A DNA stretch of 37,034 nucleotides from Bacteroidota bacterium (GTDB lineage: Bacteria > Bacteroidota > Bacteroidia > Bacteroidales > Lentimicrobiaceae), in the NCBI GenBank assembly GCA_023434665.1, contig JAEYSM010000085.1, positions 1 to 37,034 of the forward strand, written 5' to 3'. Every line of letters begins with the position of its first letter. Within the stretch, counting starts at the first letter, position 1. The notes below the pieces were generated by a model, which saw only the letters and a list, made by a program, of their open reading frames with translations, searched no databases and had not been told where the DNA came from. Both the position numbers and the translations under genes were made by a program. Below are positions 19,184 through 28,610 of this stretch, one piece after another.

Positions 19184-19924
19184 TTACATTCTGTGGATTC
19201 CAGAGCTGCTTCTACCATTCGATTTTCTACCGTTTCCACTGTTATTATCTGAATCGCGAGGACCATACTTTTTTGTTTCTTTATTGTTTTGGTACTGTTT
19301 GGAACTATTAGTTTTATAATCTTTCTTCACATTGTTTCCTTTGTTACCATAATTCCTTTCGTTATTCCTTCCATAGTCATTTCTGCTTTTTTGATGGTCA
19401 CGATGCTCATACCTGTTGTCGCGATGATTTCCATAATTCCGGTGGTCTCTTCTATTTTCATGGTTGTAACTTTTATTATTGTGTCCATTACCATGATTAT
19501 TGTGGTGATGTTTGTAGTAGCTATGGTTGTGCCCGTACTCACGATAATTCCGCTTTCCGTAGTGTCTGTGATAATCCTTGTAAGTTACAATGTGATATGA
19601 ATTGTAGATATATGGATTGTCAAGGTAGAAATCGAGTTCAACTATAGGCTCATAACGAAGGTCAACTCTGGCAAACTGAACAGGCAAGTTAACGCTGAAA
19701 ACCCAATTGTTACCCGAAAGGTAGATATACATATCCCGGTGAACATCATAATAGATATTGTGCATCGGAAAATAAACGTGTCTTGTTTCAACTCTGCAGT
19801 GGTGAGCTGTGTACCATCCATGCCTTACATGGCGATGATGATGTTGTGCTAATGAATCAACCGGTAAAGCAAAAGTGAGAGCTACCAGAATAAGGAGTGC
19901 GGAGATTTGATTTTTGAGTTTCAT
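19184..19924 (-). CDS. Exported His/Asn/Lys-rich low-complexity protein
   Basis: 246 residues. Signal peptide MKLKNQISALLILVALTFALPVDSLAQ, followed at once by a His cluster (HHHRHVRHGWYTAHH). The N-terminal half (about 28-115) looks folded, with Tyr-rich strands (RHVYFPMHNIYYDVHRDMYI, YLSGNNWVFSVNLP). The C-terminal half is low-complexity, made of H, N, Y, K, R, G and D. The combination suggests metal or polyanion binding in the periplasm or at the surface, which is inference. Similar exported proteins with a Tyr-rich core are common in Bacteroidota but have no known role. A hairpin terminator follows. Confidence 0.75.
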   Translation of the reverse strand: MKLKNQISALLILVALTFALPVDSLAQHHHRHVRHGWYTAHHCRVETRHVYFPMHNIYYDVHRDMYIYLSGNNWVFSVNLPVQFARVDLRYEPIVELDFYLDNPYIYNSYHIVTYKDYHRHYGKRNYREYGHNHSYYKHHHNNHGNGHNNKSYNHENRRDHRNYGNHRDNRYEHRDHQKSRNDYGRNNERNYGNKGNNVKKDYKTNSSKQYQNNKETKKYGPRDSDNNSGNGRKSNGRSSSGIHRM

Positions 19925-20029
19925 GGCCGATAGTTTTTGTAGGTTGTTAAAAACCCATAAGAAAATATCATGCCAAAAAATGTTAAACTCTTCCAGGATG
20001 AAGCAGGAAAAAATGATTTTTGAATGTCC

Positions 20030-21973
20030 TTAAATTCCTTTTGGCTCCAGAATTAGTTTTTCATTAAATTTTCCAACAATCAAATCTATATTCTCTTTAA
20101 TAGTATTATAAGATGAGGAATCATAAACGTCCTTTTTGAACTGGTAAAGAGCTGTAATGTTAACTACAGAATTTTCCTTATGAGTTACAGTGTATACTAT
20201 CCTTATATCTTTATTATTGATCACCAGATTCTCAGGTTGTGATGAAACCTTATAACCCTCAGGGACATTTACATCAACCGAAAAGGTTTTGGAATATCTA
20301 TATCCCAAATCTATCGGATATGTTCTTGTGGGAAGCTTAAGTGGGTTTTCTGTCATAACCTCCCCTTCAAAAGGATCAATTAGTATGATATCATCAATTG
20401 TCTCAAGTGACATTTTTTTACTAAATGTTACTTGAAATGGCTTTTCTACGTCTTTAAAATTGACAGCTGTAATACTATCAAATAAAATATAATCTTTACC
20501 AATTAAATCAGTGGCAAGACTTTCATAATCTGTTGAATATTTCTTCCGCATATTATAAGCATCAAAGAAGGTAGTGGTCAGACTGCAGTCGACAACCAGA
20601 CTGTCGGATTTAGGGTTAGGTGTTATGACCTTGATATATCTCATATCAGAAATTTCTTGGCTGCTGATATTTAACCATTCCACTCCCTCTTTTTTAATAA
20701 GAAGGCACACATCATTGAGGCACCTGGGAGGTATGTTACCAAAACTAAGCATCGGCTCAGTCACATCCATCACTCCCATATTATCACCAACTTCATATAC
20801 TACAATAACATAATCGAAAGCAGCCAAAAAAGGATATGCAGAATTCACTTTACCATGACTGCGAGTACTTAAGATTGCAGGATATGCATTTATACCTTCT
20901 GCTCTAAGCATTCCAACTGCCATAAGATTCAGGTCAGCAGCATTACCTCGCTTCGTTTTCTCAATATCTCTTTTGCTCCCTGATGCAAAATATTGTTCAT
21001 TGCCATTATAAGTATAGTGGCTCTTAATATAATTATCAACCCTTTTGATCCTTGCCAGGGTATCTAAATCTGAAAAAATACTTGACTTAGCAAATGATTT
21101 TATATAGCCTCCAAAATTATCACTCTTTTCAAGGTCTTCACTAAGTTTAGGCCATGTTGAGATGATCATTTCAGAATTTCCATTACTATATATGATCTTC
21201 GATAGTTGAAAATCGATCCTATTGAGGTAATCATTTTTAGATGTTATATAACTTTCATCTTTGAATGCGGGGACATCCTTCAATATGTACTGATGGGTTT
21301 TGCTATACATCCTGTTACCATTGATAAATATGGGAGCACCTGTTGCTTGAAATTGCTTGTAATCAGCCAGACTGATATCGCCTTTCTTAATAAAAGTGTA
21401 TTCGAAGTGAGGATTAATAGTTGCATTCACTTCACTATACATTATCGGAATATCTGATTGAAACTTCCAAGCTGGAAGAGAGAAAATATAAGGACTGCTA
21501 ATACGATAGCTTACTTCAACCACCGAGCCTTCTTTTACGCCGGGCATTGCAAACTTTTTACTTCTCCATTTGCCACCTGATTTTTCTTCGAAAACACTCT
21601 TATTATCGAGCTTTGTTACGGTTATCTTACCGCTCTCCATATTATAAGTGTTGCATTTTATGGAGGTTACTCTTTCTATTCCTTGGTTCCCGTCATAGAA
21701 TTCTATCTCGCACTTTGCGTAATCAATTCCCGACTTATTAAAGAATTTATATTTAGTTTTTCTCTCAAATACTACTTGGTATTTTTCACCAACCAATTCA
21801 AAACTTATGTTGCCTATATCATATAATATCATTGCATCGGCGGTTGAATCGAAAGGGCAATGGGTCATTTCAATTTCATCTTCACTGCAGCGCCCGAATT
21901 TACTTTCAAAACTTTGTGCAGTAAGATTCATGTTTATTAGAGAAAAAACTATAAATAGCAAAAGGGACTTCAT
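20030..21973 (-). CDS. DUF3857 protein with degenerate transglutaminase-like domain
   Basis: The frame opens at 22030, but the ATG at 21973 directly precedes a signal peptide (MKSLLLFIVFSLINMNLTAQ), so I place the start there, giving 647 residues. A DUF3857 beta domain (about 30-260) precedes a transglutaminase-like core (about 280-430). At the place where the neighbouring paralogue has RYGDC, this protein has KRGNA, so the catalytic Cys is Ala. The His position FNHVI reads FDYVI, so His is Tyr; an acidic residue (MDVTE) remains. A C-terminal beta domain follows. It is therefore probably a binding protein, not an enzyme. The gene starts 60 nt after its paralogue at 22034-23884 and is almost certainly in the same operon. 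Confidence 0.88.
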   Translation of the reverse strand: MKSLLLFIVFSLINMNLTAQSFESKFGRCSEDEIEMTHCPFDSTADAMILYDIGNISFELVGEKYQVVFERKTKYKFFNKSGIDYAKCEIEFYDGNQGIERVTSIKCNTYNMESGKITVTKLDNKSVFEEKSGGKWRSKKFAMPGVKEGSVVEVSYRISSPYIFSLPAWKFQSDIPIMYSEVNATINPHFEYTFIKKGDISLADYKQFQATGAPIFINGNRMYSKTHQYILKDVPAFKDESYITSKNDYLNRIDFQLSKIIYSNGNSEMIISTWPKLSEDLEKSDNFGGYIKSFAKSSIFSDLDTLARIKRVDNYIKSHYTYNGNEQYFASGSKRDIEKTKRGNAADLNLMAVGMLRAEGINAYPAILSTRSHGKVNSAYPFLAAFDYVIVVYEVGDNMGVMDVTEPMLSFGNIPPRCLNDVCLLIKKEGVEWLNISSQEISDMRYIKVITPNPKSDSLVVDCSLTTTFFDAYNMRKKYSTDYESLATDLIGKDYILFDSITAVNFKDVEKPFQVTFSKKMSLETIDDIILIDPFEGEVMTENPLKLPTRTYPIDLGYRYSKTFSVDVNVPEGYKVSSQPENLVINNKDIRIVYTVTHKENSVVNITALYQFKKDVYDSSSYNTIKENIDLIVGKFNEKLILEPKGI

Positions 21974-22033
21974 AAAATGTAATCCGGAAAGGAGGTTTGC
22001 TTTGTAAGATAAATGGTTACTTCTTTTCAATTC

Positions 22034-23884
22034 CTATAAATTAAGTGGTTTTATTAAAATTTTTGAACTATGCAATTTTCTAACTTCTTCAATAAAAGCA
22101 TAAAATTCAGAATACTTTTCAAGGTCAATTGACCCTGGAAGCATTAGAAATTCTCTTCTCACTGTCACACATTTTTCATCACTATCAATCGACATAGCAA
22201 AACTTCCATACGGTGATGAAATTTCAGACGGCTCATATAAGCTCTTCAAAGCATACCCATCAGGCAAATTATAGATAAGAGTATCAATATAATATAATGG
22301 TTCGGCAATCAGTACTGGAAGTTTTCGCAAAGCTGGTTTGGTGAAAGAAGGGATACCGGCTTTTGATAAAGAAATATAATAATCCTTGCCTAAAGGTTTC
22401 ACTAAATTGTTGAGCAGCATGTTCACCGATAATTCAATTTCTTTTTCTTCACGGTCTGCCTTAGTAATTTTCCAGTCTTTAACCTCATAATCGTCAAAAA
22501 GCATCACCTTCCTGATGTACCTGTCTACATCATTCTTGTTCGCACCGCCATCAATAGAATTGAGAGTTTCAAAAGCTTCTCCTCTGAAAAGATAAGTTAA
22601 AGCAAGCACTGAAGGGCCTGAAATATTCAAATCATAAATTTGCTTCTCAAGCGTCAGTACCGACATCTTATCGAATGCAGGAGTCTTAACCAACCTGCTT
22701 TTATCTTGTGAAATCAATAATGCAGGCCTATTACGTGTAGATGAGCTCAAATAGCCACATGGTATATGTCTGTTTGTATTTTCAAGCCAAAGGGTGTCAT
22801 TATCCACCGGGACAGCCAAAATAACATGATTGAACTGGTGACTGGGAAAATCTATTAAAAAATCAAGTGGAGGATCGGTTGCGTTTATTATAGTATAAAA
22901 TGACTCTATACCGGCATGGGCCAGCAAAGCCTTCATGTATATTGTTAAAGCTTTACAGTCACCATATCTGTTTTTACATACATAACTCGCTGGGAATGGT
23001 TCAAGGGCACCCAAACCTTTTATTACATTAATATACCTTGTATTGTCTTGCATGAAATGGTACAATTTCCTAATTACTGCATACTTATCTGACAGACCAC
23101 TCACCATCCTTTCAACATTGAGTTTTTCTTCATCCGTCAGAACTTCTTTACCCTCATTTAGACTGCTTATCCAATTTCCATAGCTCGTCCAAGTGTTCCA
23201 TGAACCTTCAAACTTATTTTCAAAACTTTCTGGAAGCATTATCACATAAGGTATTTCTGAAATTGGATTAGAATAGTTTTCCTCTTTAACCGGAACCGGA
23301 TATGATGATCTGAAAATAAATTCAATTGTTTTGCTATCTTGACGCACCGTTGTGTCGGATAGTTTATAAGTCTTCAGTTTATATTTCAGGTCAGCGGGAA
23401 TGACAATTCTTAAATTAGCCTGCTTTACAGGTACCGATTCATAAACAACAGGGTGCCAATAGCAAATATTAAGATACTTTTTCTCTGTTGTGGTATACGA
23501 GTAAAAAACTTTATAAGGAAAATTCCCATAATCAAGTACAAATGCTTTCATAAATCTGTCAGAATAAAAAGCATCTGTAAATTCATTTCTGTCAATAATA
23601 TCACTCCTTTTAAGGACTTTTACTACTTTACCCGAAGCATCTTCAATTCGTCCTTCAATATCCGAAACAGAAATATTCTTTGAATAAGGGACTGTAACTA
23701 TCCCAGCGCTAATACCACCTTTACCATTTACAATCAATTCAACATTTGTTAACGTCTTTACTGAAGCCGCTTCCACATATACTACCTTCGAATATGAAAC
23801 CACCTCAGCATCATACTTTTGGCATAAGACAGGCAAATTCAAAACAATAATAAAAAACAAGCAAATAAAAGTCCGATATTGCAT
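22034..23884 (-). CDS. DUF3857/transglutaminase-like exported protein
   Basis: 616 residues with signal peptide MQYRTFICLFFIIVLNLPVLCQ. The DUF3857 domain spans about 25-240. The transglutaminase-like core (about 270-400) keeps the Cys in RYGDCKAL (C310), the His in FNHVIL (H353) and an acidic residue in WLENT (E368), so the papain-like triad is plausible. The C-terminal 200 residues are a beta domain. Family members are envelope proteins of Bacteroidota, often found in pairs, with an assumed protease, amidase or cross-linking role; the substrate is unknown. It follows the S9 peptidase gene by 83 nt and precedes the degenerate paralogue. Confidence 0.9.
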   Translation of the reverse strand: MQYRTFICLFFIIVLNLPVLCQKYDAEVVSYSKVVYVEAASVKTLTNVELIVNGKGGISAGIVTVPYSKNISVSDIEGRIEDASGKVVKVLKRSDIIDRNEFTDAFYSDRFMKAFVLDYGNFPYKVFYSYTTTEKKYLNICYWHPVVYESVPVKQANLRIVIPADLKYKLKTYKLSDTTVRQDSKTIEFIFRSSYPVPVKEENYSNPISEIPYVIMLPESFENKFEGSWNTWTSYGNWISSLNEGKEVLTDEEKLNVERMVSGLSDKYAVIRKLYHFMQDNTRYINVIKGLGALEPFPASYVCKNRYGDCKALTIYMKALLAHAGIESFYTIINATDPPLDFLIDFPSHQFNHVILAVPVDNDTLWLENTNRHIPCGYLSSSTRNRPALLISQDKSRLVKTPAFDKMSVLTLEKQIYDLNISGPSVLALTYLFRGEAFETLNSIDGGANKNDVDRYIRKVMLFDDYEVKDWKITKADREEKEIELSVNMLLNNLVKPLGKDYYISLSKAGIPSFTKPALRKLPVLIAEPLYYIDTLIYNLPDGYALKSLYEPSEISSPYGSFAMSIDSDEKCVTVRREFLMLPGSIDLEKYSEFYAFIEEVRKLHSSKILIKPLNL

Positions 23885-23967
23885 AATTACAAGTGAATGT
23901 GAAGAATCGGACTCAATATTAAGAAGAAATTTTAATATGAGTTCTAATATTTACAAAAATTTTTAGT

Positions 23968-25050
23968 TTAGTCCGTAAATCTATAAGCAGCTTTATTAAT
24001 TTCACCCACAGATTTAAGACTTCTAGGGGGATTCAAGTACCTGTCAAGAAAAGCATAAATCCTTACCCTTATCTGTTTAGCTACCTTAGTATCAATCCGA
24101 TCAAATGAATGACCACCCTCCACATCCTTAAATATCTCATATTCAAATTTTTTTCCTTCGGCCTTTAGTGCCTTGATAAGGTGTTCTACTTCCAGAGAGT
24201 TCACATCATCATCGTTGGTATTTGTGTGAATCAATAAAGGAGTTTCCAGTTTATGTGCATTCCATGCAGGAGAACGACGACGGTATTCCTGAATATCACC
24301 CCTTGCGTCTTTTCCCAAATGATAATCAGCCGAAAAGAGAGCCCTGTATTCATTATCAAGATATCCCATCCGGGCAATCAGATCACTAACCGGAACGCCT
24401 GCATAGCAAACAGCAAATTTATCAGGGTGATCGAATACATTCATAAGGGCAATCATACCACCATGACTCCATCCCATAATACCCACTCTGTTCCCGTCAA
24501 CCATTTCATAATTCTCTACCATGTAATCGCGACTTGCTATTACATCATCATTCTCAAGTCCACCGTAATCAATCTTCTCATAAAAATCCTTACCATATCC
24601 CGAACTTCCCCTGTACTCGGGAGCTACCACAATATATTGCTGAGCCATTAATTCCCTGATTATATGAGCATGATAAGTTGTAAAATCACCATGTACACCA
24701 CCATGAGGCAGTACTATCAACGGGTATTTTAAATCAGGTTTCAGATCTTTTGGAATAAAAATATAAGAATAGAACTTCAGCGGGTTACTTATACCCATAG
24801 CAGTGGGATTCTTATCCTGCAACCTTTTCTGAACCGGTGGCCCTGTGATATATACCTTATCAATAAAGGCTACATCTCCTACCCTGTTATACCATTGCAC
24901 ATCATCAATGGCTTTTCTTACAGCATCAACCTGAAATTCAAGAATTTCAACTTTTTTTTCAAGCTTTTTGATTGCACTGTCAGTGTCCTGAGCCTTAACC
25001 ATTGATATTGTTAAAGCCATAAGGAAAGTAATACAAAGTATTTTTCTCAT
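23968..25050 (-). CDS. Secreted S9-family serine peptidase / alpha-beta hydrolase
   Basis: 360 residues. Signal peptide MRKILCITFLMALTISMVKAQ, then a short coiled coil (about 24-50) in place of the beta-propeller usual in prolyl oligopeptidases. The alpha/beta hydrolase core has the oxyanion loop LPHGG (114-118), the nucleophile elbow GWSHGG with Ser195, the acid near TNDDDV (Asp280) and the His in EGGHSF (His314), so the triad is complete. APEYRGSSGYG is typical of S9 aminopeptidase-like enzymes. It would act on short peptides in the periplasm. The lost propeller implies different access to the active site. It lies 21 nt after the zinc-ribbon gene. Confidence 0.9.
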   Translation of the reverse strand: MRKILCITFLMALTISMVKAQDTDSAIKKLEKKVEILEFQVDAVRKAIDDVQWYNRVGDVAFIDKVYITGPPVQKRLQDKNPTAMGISNPLKFYSYIFIPKDLKPDLKYPLIVLPHGGVHGDFTTYHAHIIRELMAQQYIVVAPEYRGSSGYGKDFYEKIDYGGLENDDVIASRDYMVENYEMVDGNRVGIMGWSHGGMIALMNVFDHPDKFAVCYAGVPVSDLIARMGYLDNEYRALFSADYHLGKDARGDIQEYRRRSPAWNAHKLETPLLIHTNTNDDDVNSLEVEHLIKALKAEGKKFEYEIFKDVEGGHSFDRIDTKVAKQIRVRIYAFLDRYLNPPRSLKSVGEINKAAYRFTD

Positions 25051-25071
25051 TGGATCAATAAAAATTATAGG

Positions 25072-25335
25072 TTATTTCCATCTCTCAAGTGCCGGCAATA
25101 CTTTCTCAGCCCTTTCTCGTGCTTGATTTTCAGGGATGCCCATAGTGACAGCAATTTTGATATTTTTTTCAATTTTCTGTTGAAGTGTTATTCCTTTATC
25201 AAGAAACTCACCGTCTTTATAACAGAAGCTACAATATTTTTCACTTTTACTCTGATCAGCATTTGTACCCCTGTAGGTTGAATCAATGCCAATGGACATT
25301 CCACAGCTTTGACAAGTTAAATCTGAATCTTCCAT
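25072..25335 (-). CDS. Small zinc-ribbon domain protein
   Basis: 87 residues. Four cysteines in two pairs, CQSCG (residues 9-12) and CSFC (about 35-38), with SEKYCSFCYKDGEF, match the putative zinc-ribbon family often annotated as transcriptional regulator-like. The C-terminal helix ends with LERWK, also typical. No DNA-binding role is shown. The gene is 5 nt after the antiporter and 21 nt before the peptidase, so it is co-transcribed with them. Confidence 0.85.
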   Translation of the reverse strand: MEDSDLTCQSCGMSIGIDSTYRGTNADQSKSEKYCSFCYKDGEFLDKGITLQQKIEKNIKIAVTMGIPENQARERAEKVLPALERWK

Positions 25336-25340
25336 GATTT

Positions 25341-26837
25341 CTATGAATTTTTAACTCCTAAAATCTTATAAGTTTCAAATAATGCTTCCTGATTATCAGT
25401 AATGATCAGGATCTTATCATTTTCCTTAAGTTTTGTCTTTCCGGTTGGAACAAAATAATTTCCACTACGATTCACCATAACCACCAGTGTGTTATCGGGC
25501 AACGTTAAATTCATAAGGCGATTGCCTTTTTCAAGTATCTGGGGAGTAATTTCAATCTCCGAAGTAACAGTTTTCAGATCGCTGGACAGGTCAACATCAA
25601 AACTTTCAATTTTTCCAATTTCATTAGGAGACTCAGCCAGTTTTAACCATCGGGCCACCAATGGAAGTGATGTTCCCTGAACAATCAATGAAACCAGGGT
25701 ACAGAAAAACACAATATTAAAAATTAAGCGTGCGTGTGGAACATTCTCTACCAAAGGATAAATAGCAAAAATTATGGGAACCGCACCTCTGAGACCAACC
25801 CAGGAAACATAGGTTTTATCATTAACCGCCATTTTCCTGAAAGGGAGCAGGCTTAAAAAGACTACCATTGGTCGGGAAATAAAAATCATCAGAAAGCTAA
25901 TAACCAGCCCCGGAATAATTATAGGTACCAGTTCATGTGGATTAACAAGTAAACCCAAAGTGAGGAACATTATCAACTGTGACATCCATGCCAAGCCATC
26001 AAAGAAATTGAGTGAGGAGCGTTTATGTACAAATTTGGAATTCCCGATAACGAGTCCTCCGATATAAACAGCAAGAAAACCGTTTCCTTTTGCAAAGTAC
26101 GTCACCGAGAAGATAAATATGCAAAAGGTAAAAATGAGAATAGGATATAATGAGTCATTTCCAATTTTAATCCGGTTAACTACCTTAACTGCCAGTCGTC
26201 CTAAAGCATAACCAAGTGCAGCGCCGATACCAAGCTGCAAAATCAGCGTACCTCCAACTAACCAGAAATTAGGAGCCTTATTCACCATAATCAGATCAAT
26301 CAATGATAAAACCAATACGTACGCCATAGGGTCATTACTTCCGCTTTCGAGCTCAAGTAAAGGACGAAGATTATTTTTAAGATGCAGATTTCTTGAGCGG
26401 AGGATAGAAAATACCGATGCTGAGTCAGTTGATGCCATGGTAGACGCCAACAATAAAGATGTAAAAAGTCCAATTCCGGCCGATGCCATTGTCATGCCCA
26501 GGTACCACCAGATAATAAGACCGGTAATGATTGCAGTCAATAGAACTCCAACAGTTGCCAGAATCACCCCTTGAGCTAAAACCGGACGGATTTCAGATGT
26601 CTTGGTATCCAATCCCCCTGAGAACAGTATTATACATAGAGCAATGGTTCCTATATTGTTGGCAATCTGAATATTTTCAAATTGTATTCCTAATCCATCA
26701 CTCCCGCTAATCATTCCAATTCCAAGGAACAACAATAACGCGGGCACTCCAAATTTTGAACTTGCGGTCCCTGCTAAAATACTAAGGAAGAATAAAACAG
26801 CCAGAACAATTAAAAAAAACTCAATCTGTAAACTCAT
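25341..26837 (-). CDS. Potassium/proton antiporter of the CPA1 (NhaP2/CvrA) type
   Basis: 498 residues. About twelve membrane spans occupy residues 1-400, with the ion-binding segment LESGSNDPMAYVL and the conserved FSGGLDT and WVGLRGAVPI motifs of CPA1 exchangers. The C-terminal 80 residues form an RCK_C/TrkA-C type ligand-binding domain (ILEKGNRLMNLTLPDNTLVVMV, then DKILIITD). It exports K+ or Na+ in exchange for protons and balances turgor and pH. It is the first gene of the probable five-gene operon extending to 20030, with a -7 element about 32 nt upstream. Confidence 0.93.
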   Translation of the reverse strand: MSLQIEFFLIVLAVLFFLSILAGTASSKFGVPALLLFLGIGMISGSDGLGIQFENIQIANNIGTIALCIILFSGGLDTKTSEIRPVLAQGVILATVGVLLTAIITGLIIWWYLGMTMASAGIGLFTSLLLASTMASTDSASVFSILRSRNLHLKNNLRPLLELESGSNDPMAYVLVLSLIDLIMVNKAPNFWLVGGTLILQLGIGAALGYALGRLAVKVVNRIKIGNDSLYPILIFTFCIFIFSVTYFAKGNGFLAVYIGGLVIGNSKFVHKRSSLNFFDGLAWMSQLIMFLTLGLLVNPHELVPIIIPGLVISFLMIFISRPMVVFLSLLPFRKMAVNDKTYVSWVGLRGAVPIIFAIYPLVENVPHARLIFNIVFFCTLVSLIVQGTSLPLVARWLKLAESPNEIGKIESFDVDLSSDLKTVTSEIEITPQILEKGNRLMNLTLPDNTLVVMVNRSGNYFVPTGKTKLKENDKILIITDNQEALFETYKILGVKNS

Positions 26838-26868
26838 ATGTCATTTTTCCCCTTCAGGCAATATTTTC

Positions 26869-26876
26869 CAAATTTA
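26869..26876 (-). promoter_or_regulatory. Possible -7 element of the antiporter operon
   Basis: The minus strand reads TAAATTTG, matching TAnnTTTG, with a short leader to the ATG at 26837. No good -33 box is seen at the right spacing. The gap 26838-27073 holds nothing else that I recognise. Confidence 0.4.
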
Positions 26877-27073
26877 ATGATTTTATTACAACTGCATGAA
26901 GTTAAAATACTACTGCTTCAGGGAGTTGGGAACCACCTGCCCTGTATTTGTTTTCAAACATCACTGAACATGAGCACTATTTTCTAGAAATTACCAATCC
27001 CATAGACTTTCTCGCATAATGGGGTTTATTATAGTTTTATCGCCGAAAATGATGTATAATGTGTTATTGATAA

Positions 27074-27532
27074 CTATCTTACAATTTCAAATTTTGTCTC
27101 AACGAGCGTATTGCCTTTAATCATTGACCATACGGGGCAATACTTATCTTCGGCAAGCCAAATTACTTTCTCAACTTCTTCATTTGTTACATCAGGAGAA
27201 TTCAATTTAATCTCAAGAATAATACTTTTGAATCCGGTTGGGTGCTCCTCTTTTCTCAAACCTCTGGAATTAATTTCAAATCCCGAAATATTCCTGTTCA
27301 TCCTCCGCAAGAATGTTAGCATGGCACTACCCAAACAAGATGCCAAGCTTAGTAGCAATAATTCAAGTGAAGTATAGCCAAGGTCATCCCCTAATGGTGA
27401 AATGTAATCAATTGAAACCGGATCATTATCGCATGCCGATCCCATGAAATGAAGTTTGTCGTTAACAAGTTGAATAACAGAGCATACTTCCTTTGTTTTG
27501 TCGTTTGTCATTTTGTATTGCGTTAGCACCAA
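27074..27532 (-). CDS. OsmC/Ohr-family peroxide-resistance protein
   Basis: 152 residues. Both redox cysteines of the family are present: C66 in LASCLGSAML and C132 in KYCPVWSMIKG. LGYTSLELLLLSLASC is the characteristic central helix entry. Members reduce organic hydroperoxides in the cytoplasm using these thiols; the YhfA-like subgroup is the better match to the CPVWS form. Start at 27532, or at M8 (27511). The gene follows the membrane-protein gene by 4 nt and is probably co-transcribed. Confidence 0.9.
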   Translation of the reverse strand: MVLTQYKMTNDKTKEVCSVIQLVNDKLHFMGSACDNDPVSIDYISPLGDDLGYTSLELLLLSLASCLGSAMLTFLRRMNRNISGFEINSRGLRKEEHPTGFKSIILEIKLNSPDVTNEEVEKVIWLAEDKYCPVWSMIKGNTLVETKFEIVR

Positions 27533-27536
27533 CGTT

Positions 27537-28415
27537 TCATCTATCTATTGCAGTATCAATTCTAATGTTTTTAATCATATAGAATGTGCATATGATCGTT
27601 ATTAAATTAAACGAAGGAATTATAAATATAACCGGTATAACGTTAATCCCATTAATGGCCATTGCAATAATTTTGGCAGTCAAAGCTGTCATTAGCAATG
27701 ATAAGAAACCTAAATAAACTGTTGAGTAAATATATCCTTGCTTCTTTCTTCTGAAAAGTAATAATCCAATTACAAAACAAATAGGCAGCAATAATCCAAG
27801 ATCGAAACCTTGTACAATAAGAGTTGTAAAATGGTTTAGTTCAACAGGATAAACAGAGCCATCAATCAGAGGAGGTACAACGATTCCAAGCCAAAGAAAT
27901 GCAATTGCCACAGCATTAAACATTAAGAAACCACCGACACTTCTTGCTGGCGTTTTTTCAGAAAAATGATAGATACTAAAACGCTCCTCTAAAGACCTGG
28001 CTGAAATAAATAAACCAAAAAAAGAAAGAGCTAAAAGTGTTACATAGCAAAGAAACATGAAATTATACATTCCCATTGCTGTGTAAAAAAGATAGGTTAC
28101 AAAAAAATAACCAAGCACCCCACTTAACATATAGAAGGACCGGATGGAGTTTTTGAGATATCCAACGAGTGAGATAAATATGAGGGGTATGGCAATAAAC
28201 AATGTAACATAATCCTGAGCAATACCTTGAATAGCAACATCAGAAGGCATATGTTGATATAGTCCTCTGCCATAAATTTCTATATCAAGGCCTCTAATAG
28301 ATCTATATATAAAAGCACCGTCTCCACACTGTAAAAATATTCCGCTAAAGGATGCAATGCCAGCAAAGATGGCAATAAAGAGAACAATAATTGTTATTTG
28401 CCTTTTTTCACTCAT
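27537..28415 (-). CDS. Polytopic membrane protein of unknown function
   Basis: 292 residues with about eight predicted membrane spans (near 7-27, 70-88, 95-115, 118-138, 160-183, 200-222, 230-253, 260-280). The first loop (about 28-68) is outside the membrane and has one Cys. I do not recognise a family. It sits 4 nt upstream of the OsmC gene, which suggests a shared transcript, and it marks the left end of ordinary chromosome before the cassette-like region. Confidence 0.8.
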   Translation of the reverse strand: MSEKRQITIIVLFIAIFAGIASFSGIFLQCGDGAFIYRSIRGLDIEIYGRGLYQHMPSDVAIQGIAQDYVTLFIAIPLIFISLVGYLKNSIRSFYMLSGVLGYFFVTYLFYTAMGMYNFMFLCYVTLLALSFFGLFISARSLEERFSIYHFSEKTPARSVGGFLMFNAVAIAFLWLGIVVPPLIDGSVYPVELNHFTTLIVQGFDLGLLLPICFVIGLLLFRRKKQGYIYSTVYLGFLSLLMTALTAKIIAMAINGINVIPVIFIIPSFNLITIICTFYMIKNIRIDTAIDR

Positions 28416-28487
28416 GAATTACCTTGTTTCCATTTAATGAATAATCAGTTAGTTCACCACAAATTCATTCAATTATGCAAACAAGAT

Positions 28488-28495
28488 CAAAATTA
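28488..28495 (-). promoter_or_regulatory. Possible -7 element for the membrane protein/osmC pair
   Basis: Minus-strand TAATTTTG matches TAnnTTTG, about 70 nt before the ATG at 28415. A proper -33 box is not evident. Confidence 0.3.
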
Positions 28496-28524
28496 AGAAA
28501 AAAGTCGTTCACATTAGTGCAACA

Positions 28525-28577
28525 GGCTAAACCTGCCATTGGCTATATGCGATGTTGTACGCCGTAATGTTTTAGCC
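28525..28577 (-). repeat. attC-like hairpin F, left boundary of the array
   Basis: On the minus strand GGCTAAAAC is matched 35 nt later by GGTTTAGCC. Inside, CATT(AC)GGC pairs with GCCAATG, leaving unpaired bases, as in attC sites. The inner part shares ACAACAT, TATA and AATGGCAG with element E. It follows the acyltransferase gene. Confidence 0.5.
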
Positions 28578-28610
28578 CTTTTTTTGTTGGCCTGAATTTC
28601 AATTTTCATT

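Noticed and set aside
19289..19600. Long plus-strand frame opposite the His/Asn-rich gene, and another minus-strand frame at 19327-19542
   Set aside because: They arise from the low-complexity codons of the real gene; the translations are monotonous (Val/Ile or Met/Thr runs) without family features.
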